Of a stretch of DNA of 50,657 bases, positions 1 through 7,795 are shown piece after piece. The number at the start of each line of letters is the position of its first letter. Within the stretch, counting starts at the first letter, position 1. The DNA is from Chromatiales bacterium (GTDB taxonomy: Bacteria > Pseudomonadota > Gammaproteobacteria > UBA6429 > Thiohalophilaceae): positions 1 to 50,657 of the forward strand of contig JALSSV010000059.1 of NCBI GenBank assembly GCA_026984045.1, read 5' to 3'. The position numbers and the translations under genes were made by a program. Under the pieces are notes generated by a model, which ran no database searches, had not been told where the DNA came from, and saw nothing but the letters and a program-made list of their open reading frames with translations.

Positions 1-117
1 TGTCACGAAAGGTGCTACCGGCCCCAAGGGCGGATCTGATGCGAATTCGATCTTTTACCGGCTCCGCTGCGCTTGAGCCGGCCCACGATTCTGAGGGGGG
101 GCAGAACTGAGAGACCG

Positions 118-312
118 CTAGCGCGCGTCATACACGGCCATGATGGCCTTCAGTTCTCGCAGGACGGTTTCGCGTTCGTCGGGGTTGAGAGAGCGGAGTT
201 CGGGCGGTGTCTGGCGCGCTTCGAGGTGGTGGATGACCTCGCGCACGTGGGTGCAGCCGCGGGCGCAGATGGTCTCGACGCAGGACTGCAAGCCTGGAGG
301 CAATGGATTCAT
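118..312 (-). CDS. Small cysteine-containing hypothetical protein (64 aa)
   Basis: I do not recognise a named family. The 64-residue product begins MNPLPPGLQSCVETICARGC and carries three cysteines (C11, C16, C20), followed by a charged, probably helical stretch ending in LKAIMAVYDAR. The composition is protein-like and the frame is short but compact. It might bind a metal or a thiol partner, but nothing proves this. Its ATG (reverse strand, 310-312) overlaps the ATG of the divergent lipoprotein reading at 311, so at least one of the two starts may be assigned too far upstream. The confidence reflects the small size and lack of a known family. Confidence 0.55.
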   Translation of the reverse strand: MNPLPPGLQSCVETICARGCTHVREVIHHLEARQTPPELRSLNPDERETVLRELKAIMAVYDAR

Positions 313-778
313 GGATGGCGGGACAGCATTTCGTGCAGCGGTCCGCGCACCTTACCACCATTTCCGCGCCTTGGGCAGGGGGATCGCGGCCGGGTTCCTG
401 CTGCTTCTGACAGGCGCTTGCGCCACGCCATCCCCGCCCACCCTGGCCGGCACCACCTGGCAATGGCAGGAGACCCGTGACGGTGAGGCGGTCGTTCTCG
501 CGCCCCGCGCCGACCATCCCTATCTGCTGAACTTCCGGCCAGCCGGCGAGTTGACCGGACGGGTGGACTGCAACCGCCTCAACGGTCGCTATCGGGAGAA
601 AGACGGCCGTCTGCGCTTCGACGCCCTTGCCACCACCCGCGCCTTCTGCGGCGAGCGGTCACGGGACTGGCGCTACCTCGCCGATCTGGAACGCACCGCG
701 GCCTTTCACCGTCAGGGGACGATCCTGGTTCTCATCCTGGACGATGGACGGAAAATGCGGTTTCTCCTCAAGCATTGA
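311..778 (+). CDS. META-domain (HslJ-like) lipoprotein
   Basis: This is a predicted lipoprotein of about 155 residues. A hydrophobic stretch ends in the lipobox LLTGAC, so the protein should be lipidated on Cys and held in the cell envelope. After the signal, residues from TTWQWQET to the C-terminus have the spacing of a META/DUF306 domain, with the hallmark DCNRLNG segment. Two cysteines (in DCNR and AFCGE) could pair. Known META proteins such as HslJ are linked to stress or antibiotic tolerance, but their activity is unclear. The frame is open further upstream, but that part lies over the opposite-strand gene. A TTG at 371 would give a classic 17-residue lipoprotein signal (MGRGIAAGFLLLLTGAC) and avoid the overlap with the divergent gene, so it is a credible alternative start. 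Confidence 0.75.
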   Translation: MDGGTAFRAAVRAPYHHFRALGRGIAAGFLLLLTGACATPSPPTLAGTTWQWQETRDGEAVVLAPRADHPYLLNFRPAGELTGRVDCNRLNGRYREKDGRLRFDALATTRAFCGERSRDWRYLADLERTAAFHRQGTILVLILDDGRKMRFLLKH

Positions 779-951
779 TTACCTTTCTGGGTAAAATATT
801 TGGTATTTTGAGTTTATATTACCTAACAGGGTAATCAATGCGGCCTGCAATTCCCGTTGGAGCGGCGCAAGCCGCGATATTTGCTCAGTAATTGTTTACC
901 ATGAAAGGTAATTTAAACCAGATTTCCTGCTAAAGTATCCCTGTAAGGTAA
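779..951. promoter_or_regulatory. Four operator-like palindromes TTACC-N6-GGTAA upstream of hipBA
   Basis: Four copies of TTACC-N6-GGTAA lie at 779-794, 819-834, 896-911 and 936-951; the last has TATCC as its left half. Centre-to-centre distances are 40, 77 and 40 bases, so they form two equally spaced pairs. The last copy ends five bases before the HipB-like start codon and contains its AAGG ribosome-binding sequence. In E. coli, HipB dimers bind four TATCC-N8-GGATA operators in front of hipBA and repress it. The half-sites here are related, with a shorter spacer. Autoregulation by the HipB-like protein is inference. A clear -35/-10 pair was not identified. Confidence 0.8.
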
Positions 952-956
952 TCAAG

Positions 957-1217
957 ATGCAGGAAAAACTCGACCAGATCCTCTCCCAAATCCTCGCCGC
1001 CGCCCGCGAGCGGGGCTGGGATCAGAAAACCCTCCTGCGCCGCGCCGGCCTCGGCCCCACCACCCTGTCGAAGCTCAAGCGGGCCAGGGATGCCCGCCTC
1101 TCCACCCTGGAGCGGCTGGCCAATGCCGTGGATCTCACCCTCAGCCTGGGTCCGCGCGAGCCCCTGCTCGAGCATCTGCAGGCCCGCGATCTCTTCGTCA
1201 GCGGCGATGGCGACTGA
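957..1217 (+). CDS. HipB-like XRE-family helix-turn-helix antitoxin
   Basis: An 86-residue protein with a single XRE-type helix-turn-helix. The segment from ERGWDQKTLLRRAGL through TTLSKLKRARDARLS to TLERLANAVDL fits the five-helix pattern, with the recognition helix in TTLSKLKR. It is most likely the antitoxin and autorepressor of the HipA-family kinase encoded next. The start is ATG with AAGG about seven bases upstream, embedded in the fourth operator-like palindrome. Its stop lies inside the hipA-like gene (11-base overlap), which points to translational coupling, as in other hipBA operons. Typical HipB proteins are about 70-110 residues. Confidence 0.85.
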   Translation: MQEKLDQILSQILAAARERGWDQKTLLRRAGLGPTTLSKLKRARDARLSTLERLANAVDLTLSLGPREPLLEHLQARDLFVSGDGD

Positions 1218-2580
1218 TCGGCAGGCGGTGATCTGGACCCGCCTCGGCGGCGAGCCCCGGCGCATGTGCCGCATCGTGGTCACCGATCGGGAATGCCGCT
1301 TCACCTACGACGCCGACTATCCGGCCAGCGGGCTGCCCGGCCTCGGGGTGCTCTATCCCCCGGAACGGGTGGCCGGCAACACCCTGGTCTGGCGGCGCTC
1401 GGCCTGGTTCGATCTGTTTCCCCAGCTCCAGGCCCACATCCCGCCGGAGGCCGAGGGCGGCTTCCAGCGCCGCCTGATCCTGCGCTACCTCGAACGCCAG
1501 GGGATCCGCCCCGCACCCGGTTTCGACACCGATTGGGCCATCCTCATGGTCGCCGGCCACGGCGGCATCGGCCATCTGGACGTGTTCGCCGACGACGACA
1601 GCGCCCGGCAGTGGTACGCGGCCCGGCCCGATACCGAACTGTTCGCCGTGGGCGAACGCATCGGCTTTTCCCTGAAGCGCTTTCTCACCTGGCTGGACGA
1701 GGATGCCGAGGCGCTGATCGAAGCCCTCGGCCCCACCCCCAGCGTCGGCGGGGCCATTCCCAAGCTGCTGCTGTCGATCCCGAAAGCCGGCTGGGACGGC
1801 CGCGTGGGCCTGCCCACCCGCGGCCCGGCCCCGGATCGTCTCGACGTGGTCCTGAAGCTGGAGAAGGGGGCCTACCCCGGCATCGTGGCCCTGGAGGCCC
1901 TGGCCCTCGACGTGCATGCCGAAGCCGGCTTCGAGGTACCCCGGCACTGGATCTGCGAGATCGGCGGCCTGCCGGCCATCGCCATCGAGCGCTACGACCG
2001 CGACGCCGCCGGCCTGCCCGTGTTCACCGAGAGCTGGTACGCCATCCTGGCCGCCGGCGACCGGCGCATCACCCACCATTACAGCAGCAGCTACGACGCC
2101 ATCGGCCATGCCATCGACGTCTCCCCCGTGCCCCTGGTGAGCGAGCCGCGCGCGGCGAAGGAACACCTGCTGCGCCGCCTGCTGCTGGCCTTCGCCACCG
2201 GCAACGGCGATCTGCACCTCGAGAACCTCGCCCTCGTCCAGCGCGACGGCTGGCGCGGCTTCTCTCCCGTCTACGATCCCACCCCCATGCGCGCCTTCCG
2301 CCGTCACGACCTCCTCGCCGCCATGCCCTTCGACGGCTACGGCGATTTCGACGAAAGGGGCCGCCCCATCGACTTCGAAACCGCCCTCGTCAACCTCGCC
2401 CGCCACCTCGGCTTCCGCCGTCCGCGACTGTTCGAGATGATCACCGACACCCTCGACGCCACCGCCCACTGGCCCGACCGCGTCATGGCCCTGGCCAGCG
2501 TTCCCCAGGAAAACCGCGAACACCTGTGCCGGATCACCCGCGCCATCCGTGAACGGCTGACCCGGATGCGTGCGGGATGA
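1207..2580 (+). CDS. HipA-family serine/threonine kinase toxin
   Basis: A 457-residue HipA-family protein kinase. Known HipA toxins phosphorylate an aminoacyl-tRNA synthetase (GltX in E. coli) and cause growth arrest and persistence; the target here is unknown. The catalytic loop is recognisable as GNGDLHLENLAL, with D335, H337 and N340 in the D-x-H-x-x-N arrangement. It is followed by a metal-binding YDPTP segment (Y356, D357) in place of DFG. Upstream, GGAIPKLLLSIPK resembles the HipA glycine-rich/Ser-loop region, and VVLKLEKGAYP may hold the ATP-binding lysine. The ATG at 1207 overlaps the antitoxin gene, which argues for this start over upstream in-frame codons. All catalytic residues I can check are present, so the kinase looks intact. 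Confidence 0.85.
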   Translation: MATDRQAVIWTRLGGEPRRMCRIVVTDRECRFTYDADYPASGLPGLGVLYPPERVAGNTLVWRRSAWFDLFPQLQAHIPPEAEGGFQRRLILRYLERQGIRPAPGFDTDWAILMVAGHGGIGHLDVFADDDSARQWYAARPDTELFAVGERIGFSLKRFLTWLDEDAEALIEALGPTPSVGGAIPKLLLSIPKAGWDGRVGLPTRGPAPDRLDVVLKLEKGAYPGIVALEALALDVHAEAGFEVPRHWICEIGGLPAIAIERYDRDAAGLPVFTESWYAILAAGDRRITHHYSSSYDAIGHAIDVSPVPLVSEPRAAKEHLLRRLLLAFATGNGDLHLENLALVQRDGWRGFSPVYDPTPMRAFRRHDLLAAMPFDGYGDFDERGRPIDFETALVNLARHLGFRRPRLFEMITDTLDATAHWPDRVMALASVPQENREHLCRITRAIRERLTRMRAG

Positions 2581-2873
2581 GGGCGTATCGGGGAATCATG
2601 GTGTGATTTCGTCGACGTTTTCGAATCGAGTATCGAAAAAATCATACCAATTTCCGACTACAACCCCGAGTTTGCGATCTATTCTTTGACACATCTCCGG
2701 CGGTTCTTGAGCAATATCCCTTCAAGACGGAACAACGAAAATCATACCGGTCATGCAGGCAGGCCGGAAAGGTCGTGTGCGCCCTGAATACTGCCGGCTG
2801 GATCTCGAAGCCGGGGGGCGTTGCGCGGGGAGACATGGACAATGGCGCCGGCCCGGCCGGCAGGGGAGGCAGC
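2581..2873 (+). promoter_or_regulatory. Presumed control region of the eCIS operon, with an 11-bp direct repeat
   Basis: This gap of about 290 bases between hipA and the sheath gene holds no convincing gene. An 11-base direct repeat, AAAATCATACC, occurs at 2638-2648 and 2738-2748, exactly 100 bases apart. A TTGACA lies at 2686-2691, but no good -10 follows at standard spacing (CAATAT at 2712-2717 is 20 bases away), so the promoter is only tentative. No sigma-54 element was recognised. The region is less GC-rich than its surroundings, as expected for a regulatory stretch. A GGGGAGG ribosome-binding sequence precedes the ATG at 2874. Confidence 0.4.
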
Positions 2874-4493
2874 ATGGTTGCGACGTATCAGCATCCAGGA
2901 GTCTATATCGAGGAGATCCCGAGCGGTTCGAAACCCATCGAGGCGGTAGGCACCTCCACCGCCGTGTTCGTGGGTTATTGCGAGAAGGGGCCGGTGGGCG
3001 AACCGGTATTCGTCTCCGGTTGGTCGGAATATGAAAACGTCTTCGGCGGGATCCGGGAGCTTTCGGTTCCGGAAGGCGTAACGGAAGATTTTCGTGCCTT
3101 GCTTGCCAGCAAGAAGATCGGCGACCCCATGGGCCACGCGGTATACGCCTTCTTCGAGAACGGTGGAGGCAAGGCCTGGATCGTGCGTCTCGCCTCGTCG
3201 GCGACAAAGGCCACTGCCAGCATCGAGAGCGGAGATACGCCGCTGCTGACCGTGCATGCCAGCAGTGAGGGAAGTTGGGGCAATGGCCTCGTCGTACGGC
3301 TTCAGGCGAAATCGACTGCCGAAGAGAATGCGGAATATCGCCTCGAGGTGGGCAGGAAAGTGACCCGGGGCGCCGGCAGCGAGGCCGCGGCGGTATTCGA
3401 GGTCGATGAGGTGTACGAGAACCTGAGCCTCGAATCCGGCAGTGGTGATCAACTGGCCGCAGTGGTCAATGAGACATCCCGTCAGATAGCGATAACCCTG
3501 CCCTCGGAAAGCCCTGCGGATATCGAAACCTTGCGTGGAATCCTGAACGGGGTGGCGGACGGCTTGACGGAGCTGACCCTGGCCGACGGGGACAATGGCG
3601 GCTGGCCGGCAAAAACGGATTACGACGATGCCTTCACCCGATTGCAAAAATACCGCGACATCAGCATCGTGCTGCTGCCGGGTGCCTGGTGGGGGGATGC
3701 AGGCAAGGCCGCCATCCAAAGTGCCATCGGGCACGCCGAAACCATGGCCAACCGCATGGTCATCTACGACCCCGAACCGGGCACGGAATTGAAAAATGCC
3801 CATGCCGTGCAGAGTGCGGGTTTCTCCACGAGCACCTATGCTGCTCTTTATTATCCGTGGGCATGGGTCGCCAATCCTTTCTACGATGCCGAACGGGCCC
3901 CCGGCAAGCCGCGCCGGGTGCTGGTTTCGCCCGCCGCCTTCGCGGCAGGCATGTGGGCGCGGATCGATGGCAAACGGGGCGTCTGGAAGGCTCCGGCCGG
4001 GGTGGAGGCCACCCTGCGTGGCGTGGCCGAACTCCAGTTCGTGGTGGAGAACGCAGAGCAGGACTATCTCAACCCCAATGGCGTCAACGCCTTCCGGCGT
4101 CTGCCGGGGTTCGGCAGTGTGATCTGGGGCAGTCGCACCGGGGCCACGCGCGCTGATCCCGAATGGCGTTACGTGCCGGTGCGCCGTACCGCCATTTTCA
4201 TCGAGGAAAGCCTCTACAACGGCATTCAGTGGGCGGTGTTCGAGCCCAACGATCACCGCCTCTGGTCGGCGCTTCGGATCAACATCGAGTCGTTCATGAA
4301 CGGCTTGTTCAGAGTAGGCGCATTTCAGGGGGAAAAGGCATCAGAGGCCTATTTCGTGCGGTGCGGCCTTGGCAGCACCATGACCCAAGGCGATATCGAC
4401 GCCGGGAGGGTGATCGTGGAGGTAGGGTTCGCCCCCCTCAAGCCTGCCGAATTCGTAATCGTGCGCATACAACAGAAAGTCGGCCAACAGTAA
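2874..4493 (+). CDS. eCIS contractile tail sheath protein
   Basis: A 539-residue sheath subunit of the contractile injection system, of the phage-tail-sheath/Afp2-4 family. Sheath subunits wrap the inner tube and contract to drive it into a target. The N-terminus YQHPGVYIEEIPSGSKPI and the C-terminal run W-A-V-F-E-P-N, LWSALRINIESFMNGL, RVGAFQGE and EAYFVRCG are classic sheath signatures. The middle (roughly residues 100-270) is a more variable insertion domain. The frame extends upstream, but the ATG at 2874 has an AGGGGAGG ribosome-binding sequence and begins the conserved part. Afp and PVC encode three sheath paralogues; this is the only sheath gene here. It is the first structural gene, 15 bases before the tube gene. 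Confidence 0.95.
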   Translation: MVATYQHPGVYIEEIPSGSKPIEAVGTSTAVFVGYCEKGPVGEPVFVSGWSEYENVFGGIRELSVPEGVTEDFRALLASKKIGDPMGHAVYAFFENGGGKAWIVRLASSATKATASIESGDTPLLTVHASSEGSWGNGLVVRLQAKSTAEENAEYRLEVGRKVTRGAGSEAAAVFEVDEVYENLSLESGSGDQLAAVVNETSRQIAITLPSESPADIETLRGILNGVADGLTELTLADGDNGGWPAKTDYDDAFTRLQKYRDISIVLLPGAWWGDAGKAAIQSAIGHAETMANRMVIYDPEPGTELKNAHAVQSAGFSTSTYAALYYPWAWVANPFYDAERAPGKPRRVLVSPAAFAAGMWARIDGKRGVWKAPAGVEATLRGVAELQFVVENAEQDYLNPNGVNAFRRLPGFGSVIWGSRTGATRADPEWRYVPVRRTAIFIEESLYNGIQWAVFEPNDHRLWSALRINIESFMNGLFRVGAFQGEKASEAYFVRCGLGSTMTQGDIDAGRVIVEVGFAPLKPAEFVIVRIQQKVGQQ

Positions 4494-4508
4494 GGAGAGG
4501 AAGGCATC

Positions 4509-5018
4509 ATGGCAGCTCCCATGTTTTCGGTGAATACGCACCGTTTCGATCCCTATCGCACCTTCAAGTTTCAGATCCTCATCGATGGCAAGCCGGTAGC
4601 CGGTCTCAAGAAGATGGGTGCCCTGAAAAAGAAGACCGAGGCCATCAAGTGGCGTACTGCCGGCGATCCGTCTTCGGAGCGCATCCTGCCCGGCGGTACC
4701 AGCTACGAGCCAGTGACCCTTGAGCAGGGGCTCACCCATGATCCGGTCTTCGAGGACTGGGCGAACCTGGTCAACAGCCTGCAGGGCGATGCCGCCATGT
4801 CGCTGAAAAACTTTCGCAAGGATATCGTCATCAACGTTCTCAACCTGCAGGGCATGGTGGCCATTTCCTACAAACTCTACCGTGCCTGGGTCTCCGAGTA
4901 CCAGGCCTTGCCGGAGTTCGATGCCGGCACCATGAACGCGGTGGGTATCCAGACCATCACCCTGCAACACGAGGGCTGGGAGCGGGATACCGCCGTCACC
5001 GAGCCCACGGAGAGCTGA
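4509..5018 (+). CDS. eCIS inner tube protein (gp19-like/Hcp fold)
   Basis: A 169-residue tube subunit of the T4 gp19/phage tail tube family, which shares the Hcp fold. Stacked rings of this protein make the rigid conduit inside the sheath. Supporting segments are DPYRTFKFQILIDGKPVAG, RILPGGTSYEPVTLEQGL and the C-terminal AVGIQTITLQHEGWER, all typical of eCIS tube proteins, and the size is normal. AAGGAGAGG sits just upstream of the ATG, a very strong ribosome-binding site that fits the high copy number needed. Afp/PVC carry two tube paralogues; only one is found here, so it must also contact the hub unless the CIS_tube protein at 9363 does so. Confidence 0.95.
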   Translation: MAAPMFSVNTHRFDPYRTFKFQILIDGKPVAGLKKMGALKKKTEAIKWRTAGDPSSERILPGGTSYEPVTLEQGLTHDPVFEDWANLVNSLQGDAAMSLKNFRKDIVINVLNLQGMVAISYKLYRAWVSEYQALPEFDAGTMNAVGIQTITLQHEGWERDTAVTEPTES

Positions 5019-5032
5019 AGCGGAGGGTGGGG

Positions 5033-5845
5033 ATGAACATCCGTCTGCCGGGCGGGCTCTGGGAGGACGGGCGCAGACTGCGTGACGCGCAATTCCGTGA
5101 ACCCGACGGCCGCCTGGAAATGGCGCTCCTCACGGCGGTGGAGACGGCCGCCAGCGTTCCCGAAGCCGTCAGCGGGGTTCTCGGCGCCGCTCTCGATAAG
5201 CTGGCAGGACGGCCAGCGGACCGGACACGGGCCGCGTTGTTGTGCGTGGTGGATCGGCGCTTTCTCATGCGCAGCCTGCATGCCTGGCTGGGCGGTGAAG
5301 CCCAGTGGCATACGGCCACCTGCAGTCGTTGCAAGGCGCCGTTCGATTTTCCGCTGCGCCTCTCGAGGCTGCCTGTCGGTGAGGCGGGAGAGGGTTATCC
5401 CTTCGCCCGCGTTTCCGGGGGCAAGACGAGCTGGACGCTGCGTTTGCCCAACGGGGCCGATCAGGAAGCCATCGCGGATCTGCCGGATGAGGAAACGGCC
5501 CGTCAACATTTGCTGGCGCGGATCCGTCTCGACGGCCCGGCCGATGCCTTGGCGGAGATGGCCGGCGATCCGGATGGCTGGGCACGAATCGAATCCGCGC
5601 TCGAAGCCATCGCCCCGGCGCTCATCGATCGCGTTCGCGCCGACTGTCCCGAATGCGGCGCGCAAAACGTGATCGAGCCGGATCCCTATCCGTTGCTGCG
5701 GCAGAGCGCCCATCCCCTGCTGGAGGAAATTCATCGCATCGCCCGCGCCTACCACTGGTCGGAGACGGAGATTCTGGCGCTGCCACGCGGGCGCCGTCGG
5801 CGCTATCTGGAACTGATCGATGCCGGCCGAGGGCTTCAGGCGTGA
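5033..5845 (+). CDS. T4-type baseplate (gp51/gp26-like) assembly protein with two CxxC motifs
   Basis: A 270-residue protein resembling the T4-family baseplate hub assembly chaperone group found beside the tube gene in several eCIS loci. Two CxxC pairs, C97-x-x-C100 (CSRC) and C205-x-x-C208 (CPEC), are spaced to form one split zinc ribbon. The C-terminal part (HPLLEEIHRIARAYHWSETEILALPRGRRRRYLELID) resembles the end of phage tail-assembly chaperones, in which a short helix pair follows the tube gene. It probably helps assemble the baseplate rather than staying in the particle; that is inference. A GTG six bases upstream is in frame, but the ATG at 5033 has GGAGGG at ideal spacing. Confidence 0.75.
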   Translation: MNIRLPGGLWEDGRRLRDAQFREPDGRLEMALLTAVETAASVPEAVSGVLGAALDKLAGRPADRTRAALLCVVDRRFLMRSLHAWLGGEAQWHTATCSRCKAPFDFPLRLSRLPVGEAGEGYPFARVSGGKTSWTLRLPNGADQEAIADLPDEETARQHLLARIRLDGPADALAEMAGDPDGWARIESALEAIAPALIDRVRADCPECGAQNVIEPDPYPLLRQSAHPLLEEIHRIARAYHWSETEILALPRGRRRRYLELIDAGRGLQA

Positions 5846-5878
5846 GGTTGGCGGTGCAAACTCGCAAGGCGGACTGAC

Positions 5879-6793
5879 ATGGGGTTGCTTGACGACACGA
5901 TCCGTGATGCCCGTCAGCCTTTGCCTGACGCGCAGGTGCCGTCCCCCGTGCTGCGGATTCAGCGGCAGGCTGAGGCAGAAGGTGCTTTGGAAAAAGGGGC
6001 TGAGGCGATGCCGGAGGAGCAGGGGCCGGCTACGCCCATCGAGGAGCAACCGGATGGACGCTGGCTGGTACAACGATTTCAGGAGGCGTCGGCCGGTGGG
6101 CCGGCGGCAAAGGCGTCGGTGGAAGCTGTGGGGCGGAACGGCTCCCGGGTTCCCCTGACGGACCCACCGTTTGCGGCGGCGGCGGAAGCACAGGCTTCCG
6201 GCCAGCGGCACCCGTCAGACAGGGTGTCCGCAAACGGGTTGAAGCCTGACGAAACCGCGCTTTCAGAGACAGAGAGTCGTGATTCCGAAAGGAAAACGGA
6301 CGGTTCGCACGCGCCTGTACGGCAACCGGTTCGGGCGAACATGGCCAGGAAGCGGTTTTCCCCGTTGCCAGAGCGCGATGCGGAATCTTCTTCCGGAGCG
6401 ATGAATGCCCCAGTGGCCGGTGCTTTTCGCGCGACCGTTCCGCAGGACGATTCATTGTCAGACGAAGCGAGACGGCCACCGGGTCCGGACGCCCCTCCTG
6501 AACCTCGTGGCGCATCCCCCCAGTATGCGGAAACGTCTTCGGCCGTCGTGCGGCACGTGAACGATGTGCCACCAGAGTGGCAGAAAGATTCGGTCGCCGA
6601 GCGGAAATCAATGGCGGGAGATTCCCCTCCCTCTGCATCCCGTGTCCGCAAGCCAGGACCGGGCGCGCCGGACGTGCACATCGGTTTTCTCGAGATCCAG
6701 GTGCTGCATGACGGTCCGGCGGCGGGTATGGCATCGCCTCCCCGGCAGAAAGTTGGTGACACGGCCCGCCGACGTTACTGGAGGCGGTGGTAG
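5879..6793 (+). CDS. Disordered eCIS-associated protein with conserved C-terminal VHIGxLEI motif
   Basis: A 304-residue protein. Most of it (about residues 15-260) is low-complexity, rich in Pro, Ala, Ser, Glu and Arg, and predicted disordered by eye. Only the C-terminus looks ordered: DVHIGFLEIQVLHDG, then a basic end ARRRYWRRW. Proteins with a variable disordered body and a C-terminal V-H-I-G-x-x-E-I/V strand recur in eCIS operons next to the DUF4255 gene; their role is unknown to me. The terminal strand could add to a beta-sheet of a baseplate or cap component. The gene lies 3 bases before the DUF4255 gene, so co-translation is likely. No catalytic motif is visible. Confidence 0.65.
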   Translation: MGLLDDTIRDARQPLPDAQVPSPVLRIQRQAEAEGALEKGAEAMPEEQGPATPIEEQPDGRWLVQRFQEASAGGPAAKASVEAVGRNGSRVPLTDPPFAAAAEAQASGQRHPSDRVSANGLKPDETALSETESRDSERKTDGSHAPVRQPVRANMARKRFSPLPERDAESSSGAMNAPVAGAFRATVPQDDSLSDEARRPPGPDAPPEPRGASPQYAETSSAVVRHVNDVPPEWQKDSVAERKSMAGDSPPSASRVRKPGPGAPDVHIGFLEIQVLHDGPAAGMASPPRQKVGDTARRRYWRRW

Positions 6794-6796
6794 GTC

Positions 6797-7795
6797 ATGG
6801 CCATCTTCGCTTCTTCCCTGGCGGTGATCTGCAAGGGTCTGATGGAATACCTGCGCGCCGAGCTCAACCGCGGCGACATGCGTGTGACCGTGTCGATGGG
6901 TACTCCGGCGGATGCCTCGCCAAGCGAACACGAGACCAATCATCGGCTCAATCTGTTCTTCTTTCGCTTCGAAGTATCCGGTTTCCAGCCGGATGCCTTG
7001 CCGGGGGAAACCTGGTTGCTGCGCGCTTGGTGTCTGGTCACGCCCTTCGCTTTGGCGGAAGACACCATCAGCGCCGGAGAGAACGATTTGCGCCTGGTAG
7101 GTGAGGTGTTGCGGATCTTGCACGAGCAGCCGGTGTTTCGGCTGGCGGTGCAGGCAGAGGAATACCACATTCAGGCCGTATTTCAGAATCTTGGGCTCGA
7201 ACAAATCAACCAGCTCTGGTCCACCCAGGGCGAGACGGTGTATCGTCCTTCGGTCCTCTACGAATTCGCCTTGGCGCCGGTCGTGCCGAAGACCATGGCT
7301 GGCGAGCCTCGGCGTGCCGGAGAAGTCAGGCTGATCGCGGGCGTGGATGGCGGTGAGCGTAACGACACGCACATCTACCGCCCCGGCTACCGGCGCATCG
7401 CGCCTGTCAACGGCGAGGCCGAGTGGGCGCCCGGACTGGCGTTCATCGCGGATGGCGAGATCAGGGAGTCACTGCACTTTGCGAGCGACACGGTGCCGGG
7501 CACGCTGGCGGTGTGGATAGCCGGTGAACCGGGCAGCGAAGCGAGCCTTCAATGGGAGATCTGGTCGCCGGCTGGTTGGCAGACGGGCGGTGACCCCGTG
7601 TCCGTCACCATCACCGACGCCGTCATCGACCCGGCGGCCATCGGCTCGGCCACGGCCCAGCCCCTCGCCTTGCCCGCCACCGAACCCGGTCAATATCTGC
7701 TGTATGCCCGGCGCGACGTGCCACTGGTCGGTGGCGGTACCCGCAGCGTGCGCAGCAATCCCCTGTTGGTGACAATCACGGAGGCCGGGCCATGA
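6797..7795 (+). CDS. DUF4255 (Pvc16/Afp16-like) sheath-tube cap/terminator protein
   Basis: A 332-residue protein whose first 185 or so residues fit DUF4255/Pvc16_N: a helical start (FASSLAVICKGLMEYLRAEL), the NLFFFRFEV strand, LLRAWCLVTPFA and YRPSVLYEFALAPV. Afp16/PVC16 cap the distal end of the sheath-tube assembly and set where growth stops. The C-terminal 130 residues look like a beta-rich, Ig-like domain ending in SNPLLVTITEAGP, an add-on seen in some eCIS members. The stop codon overlaps the start of the ATPase gene (ATGA), consistent with coupled translation. The family call is firm; the exact cap function comes from studied relatives. Confidence 0.88.
   Translation: MAIFASSLAVICKGLMEYLRAELNRGDMRVTVSMGTPADASPSEHETNHRLNLFFFRFEVSGFQPDALPGETWLLRAWCLVTPFALAEDTISAGENDLRLVGEVLRILHEQPVFRLAVQAEEYHIQAVFQNLGLEQINQLWSTQGETVYRPSVLYEFALAPVVPKTMAGEPRRAGEVRLIAGVDGGERNDTHIYRPGYRRIAPVNGEAEWAPGLAFIADGEIRESLHFASDTVPGTLAVWIAGEPGSEASLQWEIWSPAGWQTGGDPVSVTITDAVIDPAAIGSATAQPLALPATEPGQYLLYARRDVPLVGGGTRSVRSNPLLVTITEAGP

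Noticed and set aside
58-81. Hairpin CCGGCTC/GAGCCGG near the left edge as a terminator
   Set aside because: The 7-base stem is real, but no T-run follows on either strand, so I did not call a terminator; the first 117 bases hold nothing else I recognise.
2686-2717. TTGACA-based sigma-70 promoter for the eCIS operon
   Set aside because: The -35 is perfect but the nearest -10-like element is poor and 20 bases away; kept only as a tentative note in the region entry.
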